Of a stretch of 10,812 nucleotides of DNA, positions 1 through 6,479 are shown piece after piece; the first letter of the stretch is position 1; the number at the start of each line of letters is the position of its first letter. The position numbers and the translations under genes were made by a program. The DNA is from Nitrospiraceae bacterium (lineage in GTDB: Bacteria; Nitrospirota; Thermodesulfovibrionia; Thermodesulfovibrionales; UBA9159). The notes under the pieces were generated by a model that worked only from the letters and a program-made list of their open reading frames with translations, was not told the origin of the DNA and did no database searches. Location of the stretch: contig DMNE01000134.1 in the NCBI GenBank assembly GCA_003453735.1, forward strand, positions 2,039 to 12,850, read 5' to 3'.

Positions 1-13
1 GGGGGGGGGGGGG
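1..13. other. Poly-G run at the window edge
   Basis: Thirteen consecutive G bases open the window. No neighbouring sequence is similarly G-rich. A pure G run exactly at an end is typical of a sequencing or assembly artefact, since dark cycles in two-colour chemistry are read as G. It could also be a real homopolymer at which assembly stopped. No biological role is proposed. Confidence 0.6.
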
Positions 14-216
14 TTCTGTCACGGTTACAGATGTCACAAAAGCGATGAAATAATCAGAAACTGGAATTTCGGAGGAGGGGTTGAGAATATGGTTTTCAGG
101 GTCAAACGGAAGGGATGAAGGCAACATAGGCGATAGCCACAATATCCCGGAAATCTTCGCTAGTAGCTGGTCACAGGCCGTCGGCGACACGTTCGCGAGC
201 TAGTTATGAAGAGTAG
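14..216 (-). other. Region downstream of nhaA, no gene assigned
   Basis: This stretch lies 3' of nhaA. One minus-strand frame stays open from a TAG near 200 to the left edge (about 65 codons, rich in Pro, Ser, Val and Thr). It has no ribosome binding site and no family I recognise. A plus-strand frame of about 54 codons overlaps it. No convincing intrinsic terminator for nhaA was found. I treat the stretch as intergenic, or at most the beginning of an unidentified frame running off the edge. Confidence 0.3.
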
Positions 217-1575
217 TCATTTCTTCTTCTGAGTCAGCGAAAAAAAGTAGAGAAATGCGATGCCAGTCATTCCTGAAACAAAAGAAGCGATGAGAATCCC
301 CAGTTTGGCGAAATCAAGCATCAAGGGGGCTTGAAAAGAAAGTGAGGAGACAAAAAGAGACATGGTGAATCCTATCCCGCCGAGAATCCCCACGCCGATA
401 ATATGCGGCCAGGCGACACCCTCGGGGAGCGACGACAGATGTGTGGTCGTTAAGAGATAGGACAAAAGGATGATCCCGAGAGGCTTGCCGATGAGCAGGC
501 CGAAGGCCACCCCCAGAGTCACCGGTGAGGTCAATGCTTGAGCAACATCAATTGTCCCAAAAGTAAGCCCTGCATTGGTGAAGGCAAAGACGGGAACGAC
601 AAAATAAGCAACCCAGGGGTGAAGGCAATGCTCGAGATGCTGAAGCGGCGTTTCCACATGATGACAGGCAAGCTCGATTGACTGCACCGCATCCCGGTGC
701 TTCTCGTTCAGAATCGTAAGCACGCTGCAGCCGTCCACGGGGCAGTGGAATTCCCCGAGATACTTGGTGACTTCCCGAAGGTATCTATCAATGTCGTATT
801 TCCCTCTGGCGGGGATGCACATCGCAACGAGGACCCCTGCAACCGTAGCGTGGATACCTGACCCAAGTAAAGCATACCAGAGTCCCAAACCGAGCAGCAC
901 GTAGAAGACTGTGTTCCTGATCCAGAGAAGGTTCGCAACAACCATCAGAGCGAACATCACCAAGCCGAGGATGAGAAACGATATATTGATTGTTTTTGTA
1001 TAGAAAACTGCGATCACGATGACAGCTCCGAGATCATCGGCTATAGCGATGGCGGAAAGGAGGATCCTGAGTCCGGTGGGTATCCTTTTGCCGAGTATAA
1101 AGAGAGCCCCTAGTGAAAAGGCTATGTCCGTCGCCATGGCTATGCCCCATCCGTGGACGGCGGGCGTTCCGTGATTGAGGGCGACGTAGATGAGGGCAGG
1201 GAGAACCATGCCTCCAAAGGCAGCTCCAACAGGAAGCAGGGCCCTCTTGGGAGAAGCAAGCTCACCGGCGATGACTTCGCGTTTGATTTCGAGTCCCACG
1301 ATGAAAAAAAATATTGCCATAAGCCCTTCGTTGATCCACATTCGAAGACTTTTTGCGACCGAATATCCGCCAAAGGCAATCGATAATGTGGATTCGCAGA
1401 AATGATGATAGGTAGGGGCAAAAGGAGAATTCGCCCAGAGGAGGGCTATGGCCGTAACACAGATGAGGAGAAGACTGCTTGATGCCTCTGCTTTGAAAAA
1501 AAGATGGAAGGGCTTGATTAGCCCTGCCCGAAGCTTCTTAGGACTCAATAGGTAATCCGTGAAGTTTCTTTTCAT
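217..1575 (-). CDS. nhaA: Na+/H+ antiporter NhaA
   Basis: Inner-membrane secondary antiporter that exports Na+ (or Li+) in exchange for protons, for pH and sodium homeostasis. Numbered from the chosen start, the 452-aa protein shows the NhaA landmarks: GLEIKRE near 94-100, Asp150 in ATDIAF (E. coli Asp133), the ion-binding pair Asp180-Asp181 in AIADDLGA (E. coli Asp163-Asp164), and Lys364 in GKPLG (E. coli Lys300). About eleven to twelve hydrophobic segments are visible. An ATG at 1644 would add 23 residues that do not look like NhaA. The 1575 ATG is preferred because the conserved N-terminal region begins about 25 residues after it, but neither start has a good ribosome binding site. The cytoplasmic loop at about 272-321 is longer than in E. 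coli and unusually rich in Cys and His. Family assignment is secure; the start is not. Confidence 0.95.
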   Translation of the reverse strand: MKRNFTDYLLSPKKLRAGLIKPFHLFFKAEASSSLLLICVTAIALLWANSPFAPTYHHFCESTLSIAFGGYSVAKSLRMWINEGLMAIFFFIVGLEIKREVIAGELASPKRALLPVGAAFGGMVLPALIYVALNHGTPAVHGWGIAMATDIAFSLGALFILGKRIPTGLRILLSAIAIADDLGAVIVIAVFYTKTINISFLILGLVMFALMVVANLLWIRNTVFYVLLGLGLWYALLGSGIHATVAGVLVAMCIPARGKYDIDRYLREVTKYLGEFHCPVDGCSVLTILNEKHRDAVQSIELACHHVETPLQHLEHCLHPWVAYFVVPVFAFTNAGLTFGTIDVAQALTSPVTLGVAFGLLIGKPLGIILLSYLLTTTHLSSLPEGVAWPHIIGVGILGGIGFTMSLFVSSLSFQAPLMLDFAKLGILIASFVSGMTGIAFLYFFSLTQKKK

Positions 1576-1683
1576 GATCAATGTTGCATTCCGGATCGCG
1601 GGACAGCGACGATTTCTGGCACCGGGGATTTCACAATAACCCATGCCTTGTTTTAGTTTGCGCGCTTGTCCGTTGAAACAATA

Positions 1684-1757
1684 GGCCGGGAGCCTACTCT
1701 ATGAGCGGCATCCATCCGCAACTAGAGTTCTTTATTCTCACCTTTGTAACCTGCCCG
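1684..1757 (-). promoter_or_regulatory. Possible structured 5' leader of nhaA
   Basis: On the minus strand, upstream of nhaA, complementary segments suggest a folded RNA. ACTCTA (1723-1728) faces TAGAGT (1696-1701), with an inner GCGG/CCGC pair (1716-1719 with 1705-1708). A second short stem AGGC/GCCT sits just 3' (around 1683-1695), and CGGG (1754-1757) could pair with CCCG (1687-1690). Lithium- and sodium-linked riboswitch motifs are known upstream of nhaA-type genes in other bacteria. I cannot tell whether this matches any of them, and the hairpin could also simply be the end of the parA transcript. Confidence 0.25.
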
Positions 1758-1807
1758 ACTGCTGCAAATACAAATGGAAAGGGTTAGCGTTCTGAAGTGA
1801 ACGGCAC

Positions 1808-2557
1808 TTACAATGCAAGTCGTTCCAGAAGCCATTGAGCGACTCGCCGGTAATCGTAAGCCCCATTTGAGTTCGGATAATAGAGCACAACCGGCAGCCC
1901 ACTGCTCGGTGCCTCAGCGAGGGACACGTTCTCGCGGACCATCGGCCCAATCCCCCCCGGCAAAAGTTTTTCCATCATCGCAAGAAACTCTCCGTGTATG
2001 CGCCGTCGTGCTTGAGCCCTGCACGGGATTATGCCACGGACGCTGAGAACTGGGTTTCTTTGCGATTGGAACGTGTTCACCGCTTGAATCATCTGGCTTA
2101 ATCCGCTGAAGGAAAGATAATTGGCTTCCACAGGAATGACAACATGGGCGCTCGCCTTTAAGGCGTTTATAGTGAGAATTCCTAAACTCGGAGGACAGTC
2201 AACGATGACGAAATCCCATTGTCCTTCTGTGTGCTTGAGGCACCGCATCAAGAGTTCGCCACCGACAGTTCCAACAAATCTCTGTCTCGCCTCTGCAAGT
2301 CCATGTCCTGCCGGCACGAGATCTACACCACGCGCCGTGGTCGACAGAAAGGGCAAGGCGGTTGTCTGCTGCAAAGCATGAAGGAGCGCATTCCCGTCGT
2401 CAGCTATCCCAAAGGACAAACTTGCGCTCCCTTGAGGGTCGAGATCAATTACAAGGACCCTCTTGCCCATCTCACCCCAACAAGCAGCGATATTTACTGC
2501 CGAGGTAGTCTTCCCAACGCCGCCCTTATGATTTACGATTGCGACAACTTGTTGCAC
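1808..2557 (-). CDS. ParA/Soj-family partition ATPase
   Basis: Cytoplasmic deviant Walker ATPase of the ParA/Soj/MinD group. Such proteins bind DNA non-specifically as ATP dimers and move chromosome, plasmid or protein cargo with a ParB-type partner. The 249-aa protein has the deviant Walker A KGGVGKTT at 11-18 with the signature Lys11, the A' motif DLDPQG at 38-43, and Walker B VIVDCPP at 117-123. It also has the conserved C-terminal LAEAPSSGLPVVLY at 213-226. There is no N-terminal HTH extension, so it is the short Soj-like type. The start is GTG, four bases after a strong GGAGG; an overlapping ATG is out of frame. A perfect TATAAT (2658-2663 complement) lies about 100 bases upstream with a poor -35. 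No parB is adjacent, so the substrate is unknown; it could be an orphan ParA positioning another cargo. Confidence 0.92.
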   Translation of the reverse strand: MQQVVAIVNHKGGVGKTTSAVNIAACWGEMGKRVLVIDLDPQGSASLSFGIADDGNALLHALQQTTALPFLSTTARGVDLVPAGHGLAEARQRFVGTVGGELLMRCLKHTEGQWDFVIVDCPPSLGILTINALKASAHVVIPVEANYLSFSGLSQMIQAVNTFQSQRNPVLSVRGIIPCRAQARRRIHGEFLAMMEKLLPGGIGPMVRENVSLAEAPSSGLPVVLYYPNSNGAYDYRRVAQWLLERLAL

Positions 2558-2665
2558 ATCCCCTCCCTGACAGAGTTTTTTGGATTGATGGTTCCCCCAT
2601 GCTACAACGCCACGATTATCGGTGAGTCCATCGTTGTCTCAAAAATATGATGAAACTATTATAGC

Positions 2666-3006
2666 CTATTCAGTCGGGTTTAGCACGCTGTTGGATGCGT
2701 TGTCCTTGACCCAGAAATTTCCTGGCTTATTTCTTGTCGTTATTCCTTCCGCAATTTTGGCTATTTTTGTTATTTCACCAAGCGGTGCGCTTTTGCGCCA
2801 CGATACCCGGACCAAATAGTGGCGGTCAACACCGGTAGCTGAACGCGCTCATTCTCGAGCAGTTCATCCGAAAAGGCGTCAAAGTGATCTTCATGAAAGA
2901 CCGCTTCAGTAAGGAGAAAGGCGATGTTCTCTTTGTATCGAAGGTGATCGAATAGTCATGGATGAGGACGAGACAAAGCCAGCGGGACAATGAAACGCTC
3001 ATTCAA
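2666..3006 (-). pseudogene. Possible decayed gene, unknown family
   Basis: Three minus-strand segments can be chained. A TTG at 3004-3006 opens a 16-codon stretch (ERFIVPLALSRPHP) that ends at an in-frame TGA (2956-2958). The same frame then stays open for 61 codons to 2770 (containing YKENIAFLLTEAVF and DAFSDELLENERVQLP). A neighbouring frame at 2666-2848 overlaps it and carries SWRKSAPLGEITKIAKIAEG before a TAG. Composition in both later segments is charged and protein-like, unlike a typical antisense shadow. One stop and one frameshift would join them into about 130 residues. I do not recognise the family. Chance open frames remain a real alternative. Confidence 0.25.
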
Positions 3007-3182
3007 CGGACATCAGCACGGCAGAATTTCTCTCGTGACGGTTTAGCATGTTTGATCCTTCCACCATTTGCGATTGTCAGCTCCACTTCTGGTATTATTA
3101 AATCAGGCCATTTCAGTGACAAAGTCCGACATGTTTTATATATTCCAGGCAAGGCGATAGCAAAGCAGAATTTTATTAATAG

Positions 3183-3341
3183 CTCCAAACTCGCCTGACT
3201 GACAAAAGTTGCAAAGACCAATGGACGAGTGCAGTGACCATGAACATCTTCACGAAGCACGGAATGAAGCCGAAAGGAATACTTCCCTTTGCGAACTACG
3301 GCCTCTCAAGGGCCATTGTCAGATGTACGGCTCCTGGATGA
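3183..3341 (+). pseudogene. Small protein-like open frame, possibly a gene remnant
   Basis: The frame opens after a TAG at 3180-3182 and ends with TGA at 3339-3341. An ATG at 3240 would give 33 residues beginning MNIFTKHGMKPKG and ending in TAPG. The segment upstream of that ATG (KDQWTSAVT) reads smoothly into it, as if the frame were the C-terminal part of a longer protein. The overall look recalls small dimeric alpha/beta-barrel proteins, but that is only an impression. No ribosome binding site precedes the ATG. It may be a remnant or chance. Confidence 0.2.
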
Positions 3342-3426
3342 AAATACTCGGTAGCAAGAGGCTGACTGTGTCAAAATACTTCCAGTCATTCGAACCCACT
3401 GGGAAAGAACCTCAATAGGGAATTTT

Positions 3427-3801
3427 ATGGCAAGACCAAATAAAGGGGACGGTTGGTGCGTGTATGCCCTTAGGTGCCGGAACAACTGCATCTACATCGG
3501 TATTACCAATGATCTCGCAAGGCGCCTGAAGGAACATGAAAACGGCAGGGGCAGCAAGTTCGTGAGGACATGGAGACCTTTTGAGGTTGCCAGAGTAATA
3601 TCTTGCCGGGATAGTCGGGAAGCCAGAAGGCTGGAGTTCAGGCTCAAAAGACTTAAAAGGAATGAAAAGCTCAAAATTCTGGGGATCGATTGCGATCACG
3701 TCAAGGGGATGCATCACATGGACAGAAAAGCTGATATGGACTTGAAGAAGGTCATCTTAAAGAGAGGGAATACCGCAAAGGCCAAATCGACAAATAATTA
3801 A
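3427..3801 (+). CDS. GIY-YIG nuclease family protein (UPF0213/YhbQ-like)
   Basis: Small protein of the single-domain GIY-YIG family, whose members can act as structure-specific or single-strand nucleases in DNA maintenance; most are uncharacterised. In 124 aa it shows the variant first motif CVYALRC at 11-17 (Tyr13), YIGITNDLARRLKEH at 23-37 with the catalytic-type Arg at 32-33, and the metal-binding Glu70 in EARRLEFRLKRL. This is the usual UPF0213 layout. It is somewhat longer than typical, with about 9 extra N-terminal residues and a basic tail of about 35 residues after the domain. The ribosome binding site is weak (AGGGA, 6 bases before the ATG). It is the only clear plus-strand gene and stands alone; there is no intron or phage context to suggest a homing endonuclease. 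Confidence 0.88.
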   Translation: MARPNKGDGWCVYALRCRNNCIYIGITNDLARRLKEHENGRGSKFVRTWRPFEVARVISCRDSREARRLEFRLKRLKRNEKLKILGIDCDHVKGMHHMDRKADMDLKKVILKRGNTAKAKSTNN

Positions 3802-4153
3802 AGCAGGCCCGGTCACAGTTCTCAATTACCAGAAGTTATGGTTAAAGCCGCCCAATGCTCTGTGGCAGAGGAATTTCAACGGAGAAAACCTCTCGGCTCG
3901 CGCATATGATGTGTCAACGGCAGGTTTTGGCTGAACACGATCAAGGACTCCATAGCGTAGGAGAAAAGGCTTGAGGCCGAACAGCAAGAGGGCAGGTCTT
4001 AGTACAACCCATAACGGCCATCTTTGAGACGACTCACTGCCGTCAAGCCTCCCTCTCTGAGAGAGGCTTGTGACTTCCGGTGAATTGCGAGGATTAGGTG
4101 ATCTCGTTTCCCCTCGCCCTGAAAACGAAGGGAAACGGAACACGAAAAAAAGG
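3802..4153. other. Convergent intergenic region with two hairpins, no gene assigned
   Basis: Lies between the 3' ends of the GIY-YIG gene and the carbonic anhydrase gene. Two inverted repeats are present. One has 12-base arms with one mismatch at 4044-4070 (CAAGCCTCCCTC, loop TCT, GAGAGAGGCTTG); the other is CGTTTCCC at 4105-4112 against GGGAAACG at 4130-4137. Neither is followed by a clear T tract, though a T7 run follows the carbonic anhydrase stop on the minus strand at about 4145. A 105-codon minus-strand frame crosses the region, but its composition and lack of a ribosome binding site argue against a gene. Confidence 0.5.
4044..4070. repeat. Inverted repeat between convergent genes
   Basis: Twelve-base arms around a three-base loop, 11 of 12 positions paired, between convergently transcribed genes. 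It may be part of a bidirectional transcription stop or an interspersed palindromic repeat. The absence of a flanking T run makes a classical intrinsic terminator doubtful. Confidence 0.45.
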
Positions 4154-4867
4154 TTACGCCGCTTTTTTCAAGGGATGTCCCTTGTCTCGTTCAGCCGGCG
4201 AACTCAGATTGATCAACTCGACTTTGCCAGTGCCGAGATAGTACTCTGCGCCAATGACTTTGAGCTTCCCTTCATGGACCAGTTCGCTGACTATTTTGCT
4301 CTTCATGACATCTTTATATGTGTTCTTTATATTCTCCTGTATTGCGATATTGAGAGTCTCGCTCGGGTTTTTGTGGGCCTTTCTTGCGGCATTGACTGCT
4401 GGCATAATCTTCTTCAGGATCGCCCCAATATTCCCTTCGGGCTTTCCTTTCGTCTCCAGAGCGGCCTGGACAGCCCCGCACGATTCATGGCCGAGAATGA
4501 CAAGAAGCGGAGTATGAAGATGTTCCACCCCGTATTCTATGCTCCCAAGAGTAGTGGCCTCCACAACATTTCCCGCAACCCGTACGACAAAAATATCTCC
4601 TAGTCCCTGGTCAAAGATTATCTCGGGGGCTACCCTCGAATCGGAACACGAAATCACCGTCGCAAAAGGCTGTTGTCCCTTTGCGAGTTCCTGCCTCTTG
4701 CTTTCCCCAATATTTTTCTTCGCCAGTCCGCCAGACATGAACCGTATGTTCCCGTCGATCAATTTGGTTAAAGAATCCTGGCCCTGCTCAATGCCTGCGT
4801 AAACAAATCCGGCAATGGCAACCGAACACCCCAAAGCAACTAAAGCTCTCGATATTCGCACGTCCAT
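4154..4867 (-). CDS. Exported beta-class carbonic anhydrase
   Basis: Zinc enzyme interconverting CO2 and bicarbonate. The 237-aa protein begins with a signal peptide (Arg at 4 and 7, hydrophobic core about 8-22, likely cleavage after VYA at 24), so it should act in the periplasm. Beta-class zinc ligands are Cys74 and Asp76-Arg78 in CSDSR, and His127 and Cys130 in GHESCGA. The glycine-rich DIFVVRVAGN at 91-100 is also typical. AGGAGG lies only 2 bases before the ATG. A GTG two codons later has an 8-base spacing and may be the true start, with little effect on the signal peptide. The upstream 106-aa gene is 80 bases away on the same strand, so co-transcription is likely. A periplasmic enzyme of this kind could hydrate outgoing CO2 or supply bicarbonate; nearby genes do not settle this. 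Confidence 0.95.
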   Translation of the reverse strand: MDVRISRALVALGCSVAIAGFVYAGIEQGQDSLTKLIDGNIRFMSGGLAKKNIGESKRQELAKGQQPFATVISCSDSRVAPEIIFDQGLGDIFVVRVAGNVVEATTLGSIEYGVEHLHTPLLVILGHESCGAVQAALETKGKPEGNIGAILKKIMPAVNAARKAHKNPSETLNIAIQENIKNTYKDVMKSKIVSELVHEGKLKVIGAEYYLGTGKVELINLSSPAERDKGHPLKKAA

Positions 4868-4947
4868 ATCCTCCTTTGAAAAAGGTTACTGCAGATAAAA
4901 GAAAAAAGGAGAGGCGCTCAAAGCTGTAATTTCCCTGCTGTTAGTCG

Positions 4948-5268
4948 TTATTTCTTCAGTTCCTTGATGATGCTCCGCTCTTGAGCTGCTCTTCCTTCAA
5001 ATGTCTGGAGTGCAGAGACTTCCCAGTCTAAAGAGCCCCACATAGGAAGCTTTCGAAGCATCTGGTCCAATTCTTCGTTGGAAGACGCTTCCGCTATGAA
5101 CACAAAGGCCCTATCTCCGATAGGGAGACCACCAGCAAGAATTTTCTTTTTCTTCTCCAGTTTGATTAGCTTATCAAAGCTTGGAAGTACTATTTCTTCG
5201 AGCATCTTGAGTGCTTCTTTTGGAGAAGCAAATCCAGGTCCACCAGAGCCGATTACTAAGTATTTCAT
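4948..5268 (-). CDS. Muconolactone isomerase-like small alpha/beta-barrel protein
   Basis: A 106-aa soluble protein. It has an N-terminal beta strand (KYLVIGSGGPGF), a long helix at 16-40, a second strand (ILAGGLPIGDRAFVFIAEA at 43-61), a helix with ASSNEELDQMLRKLP at 61-75, and a strand MWGSLDWEVSALQTF at 76-90. The PMW..DWEV..LQ segment resembles the end of muconolactone delta-isomerase and related dimeric ferredoxin-fold proteins. Such proteins often occur as stand-alone paralogues with unknown substrates, so no reaction is assigned. The ribosome binding site AGGAGG is 2 bases from the ATG, unusually close, but no other in-frame start exists nearby. The gene has a strong sigma70-type promoter and is probably first in a two-gene unit with the carbonic anhydrase. 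Confidence 0.8.
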   Translation of the reverse strand: MKYLVIGSGGPGFASPKEALKMLEEIVLPSFDKLIKLEKKKKILAGGLPIGDRAFVFIAEASSNEELDQMLRKLPMWGSLDWEVSALQTFEGRAAQERSIIKELKK

Positions 5269-5365
5269 GGCCTCCTGTCCTTTCCCTATCCTTTTGTCAG
5301 TTAATAAGAGCAGCTATCGCCTCGCTCACAAAGTGATTGTGTTGGGCGATCTCCCTCTTGATTAC

Positions 5366-5394
5366 CTTATATCAAGGAATGGGCACATTGTCAA
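5366..5394 (-). promoter_or_regulatory. Near-consensus sigma70 promoter for the 106-aa gene
   Basis: On the minus strand, TTGACA (5389-5394) and TATAAG (5366-5371) are separated by exactly 17 bases. This matches the -35 box fully and five of six -10 bases. Transcription would start near 5359, giving a leader of about 90 bases before the ATG at 5268. A small dyad TTCAC-CAA-GTGAA at 5430-5442 lies upstream of the -35 box and could be an operator. Confidence 0.7.
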
Positions 5395-5554
5395 CCAGAT
5401 GTTCTGTGATTTTCGAAGATTATAACGCGTTCACCAAGTGAATAGTCTATCGCTTTCCAACTATAATCGTGAGTGACATAGGGACTGTCAGAGAAATCGC
5501 TTACAGGAAGAACCCCTGCCTCTAATTTGATTCATCCCTCCCTTTTCTGAATAA

Positions 5555-5911
5555 TCAAAACGTGAAGACCTTTGCTTCTGCTGCCAACCCAATCAGCTTT
5601 TTTGCTGTCTCAAACCTGGCTGACTTAACCAGATCCTCTTGCCCCATGTGCCGAGCGTTTGCGCACGGAGTACAAACCAGAATCGGAACTTCGGCCTTTA
5701 TGAGATAGTCAAGAAGAGTCTTGAGCTCATCACCGGTTGGGGATTTCAAATTGTCAGCCATACCTATTTTGGCAATCATTACACCATCATCGATCAGAAA
5801 CACATTTACCTCATGCCCCTCCTCCTTGGCAACTTTCGCCAGGTGGATGCATCGTGTGGCCCTGACCGGATCTTCCATTCCGCGACTTAAAACAAAAAGA
5901 AATTTAGCCAT
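5555..5911 (-). CDS. DsrE/DsrF-like family protein
   Basis: Cytoplasmic protein of the DsrE family, whose members include sulfur-relay proteins (DsrE, TusD) carrying a persulfide on a conserved cysteine. The 118-aa protein has the typical N-terminal strand FLFVLSRGMEDPVRATRCIH (4-23), a second strand with VNVFLIDDGV (35-44), and a central VPILVCTPCANARHMG (75-90). Cys80 lies close to the position used in the family, and Cys83 makes a CxxC pair. The start at 5911 is chosen because GGGGAGG sits 6 bases upstream; an upstream TTG at 5926 would swallow that site. A promoter candidate with a perfect -10 box precedes it. No dsrA/B, tusB/C/E or rhodanese genes are in the window, so a sulfur-transfer role is inferred from family only. 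Confidence 0.88.
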   Translation of the reverse strand: MAKFLFVLSRGMEDPVRATRCIHLAKVAKEEGHEVNVFLIDDGVMIAKIGMADNLKSPTGDELKTLLDYLIKAEVPILVCTPCANARHMGQEDLVKSARFETAKKLIGLAAEAKVFTF

Positions 5912-5950
5912 CTCAATCCTCCCCAAAAGATACCAATTTTCTTAAAGAAT

Positions 5951-5978
5951 ATTATATCGCCATGGAAAAAGCAAACAA
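5951..5978 (-). promoter_or_regulatory. Promoter candidate for the DsrE-family gene
   Basis: Minus-strand TATAAT (5951-5956, a perfect -10 box) is preceded by TTGTTT (5973-5978) with a 16-base spacer. The -35 matches three of six consensus positions. The start of transcription would be near 5944, about 33 bases before the chosen ATG, which fits well with the strong ribosome binding site. Confidence 0.5.
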
Positions 5979-6128
5979 TCGTAATATCACGGTCACACGA
6001 TATGCCGGTTTCAACTGGGTCAGACGAGCATAAGACGGTCGATAGTGCGAATTATCCCTATTAAATAAATCGCATGATCACAGTTTTACTGGAAAAGCAG
6101 GGATTTCGTCCGTAGGATGGGTTCAAAC

Positions 6129-6479
<351 letters not shown>

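Larger units (their letters stand above)
2558..3426. other. 869-bp region without an intact gene
   Basis: Lies between the parA start and the GIY-YIG gene. It holds several short open frames on both strands with protein-like composition, but none has both a plausible start and a ribosome binding site. Two are listed separately (2666-3006 minus, 3183-3341 plus). A plus-strand frame at 2839-2955 (38 codons, ending KGDVLFVSKVIE) is another candidate remnant and overlaps the first antisense. A minus-strand frame at 3003-3260 (85 codons) has a Met start but no recognisable domain. No tRNA, IS end or CRISPR repeat was seen. The pattern suggests decayed coding sequence. Confidence 0.5.

Noticed and set aside
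2839..2955. Plus-strand fragment resembling a serine recombinase or IS4-type transposase piece
   Set aside because: The resemblance is limited to a short GVKVIF-like stretch with no catalytic residue, start or inverted repeats, which is too weak to call a mobile element.
3427..3801. Homing endonuclease or intron-associated GIY-YIG protein
   Set aside because: Its single-domain UPF0213 layout and the lack of intron or phage context point to the ordinary stand-alone family.
3826..4143. 105-codon minus-strand open frame downstream of the carbonic anhydrase
   Set aside because: Its composition (SFSGRGETRSPNPR-like) is typical of translated intergenic repeat sequence, and it has no ribosome binding site.
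4070..4603. 177-codon plus-strand open frame
   Set aside because: It mostly overlaps the carbonic anhydrase gene antisense and shows no family motif.
5485..5535. 15-codon minus-strand mini-ORF following GGGAGGG
   Set aside because: The spacing to its ATG is about 1 base, the peptide has no features, and it sits in the tail of the DsrE transcript.
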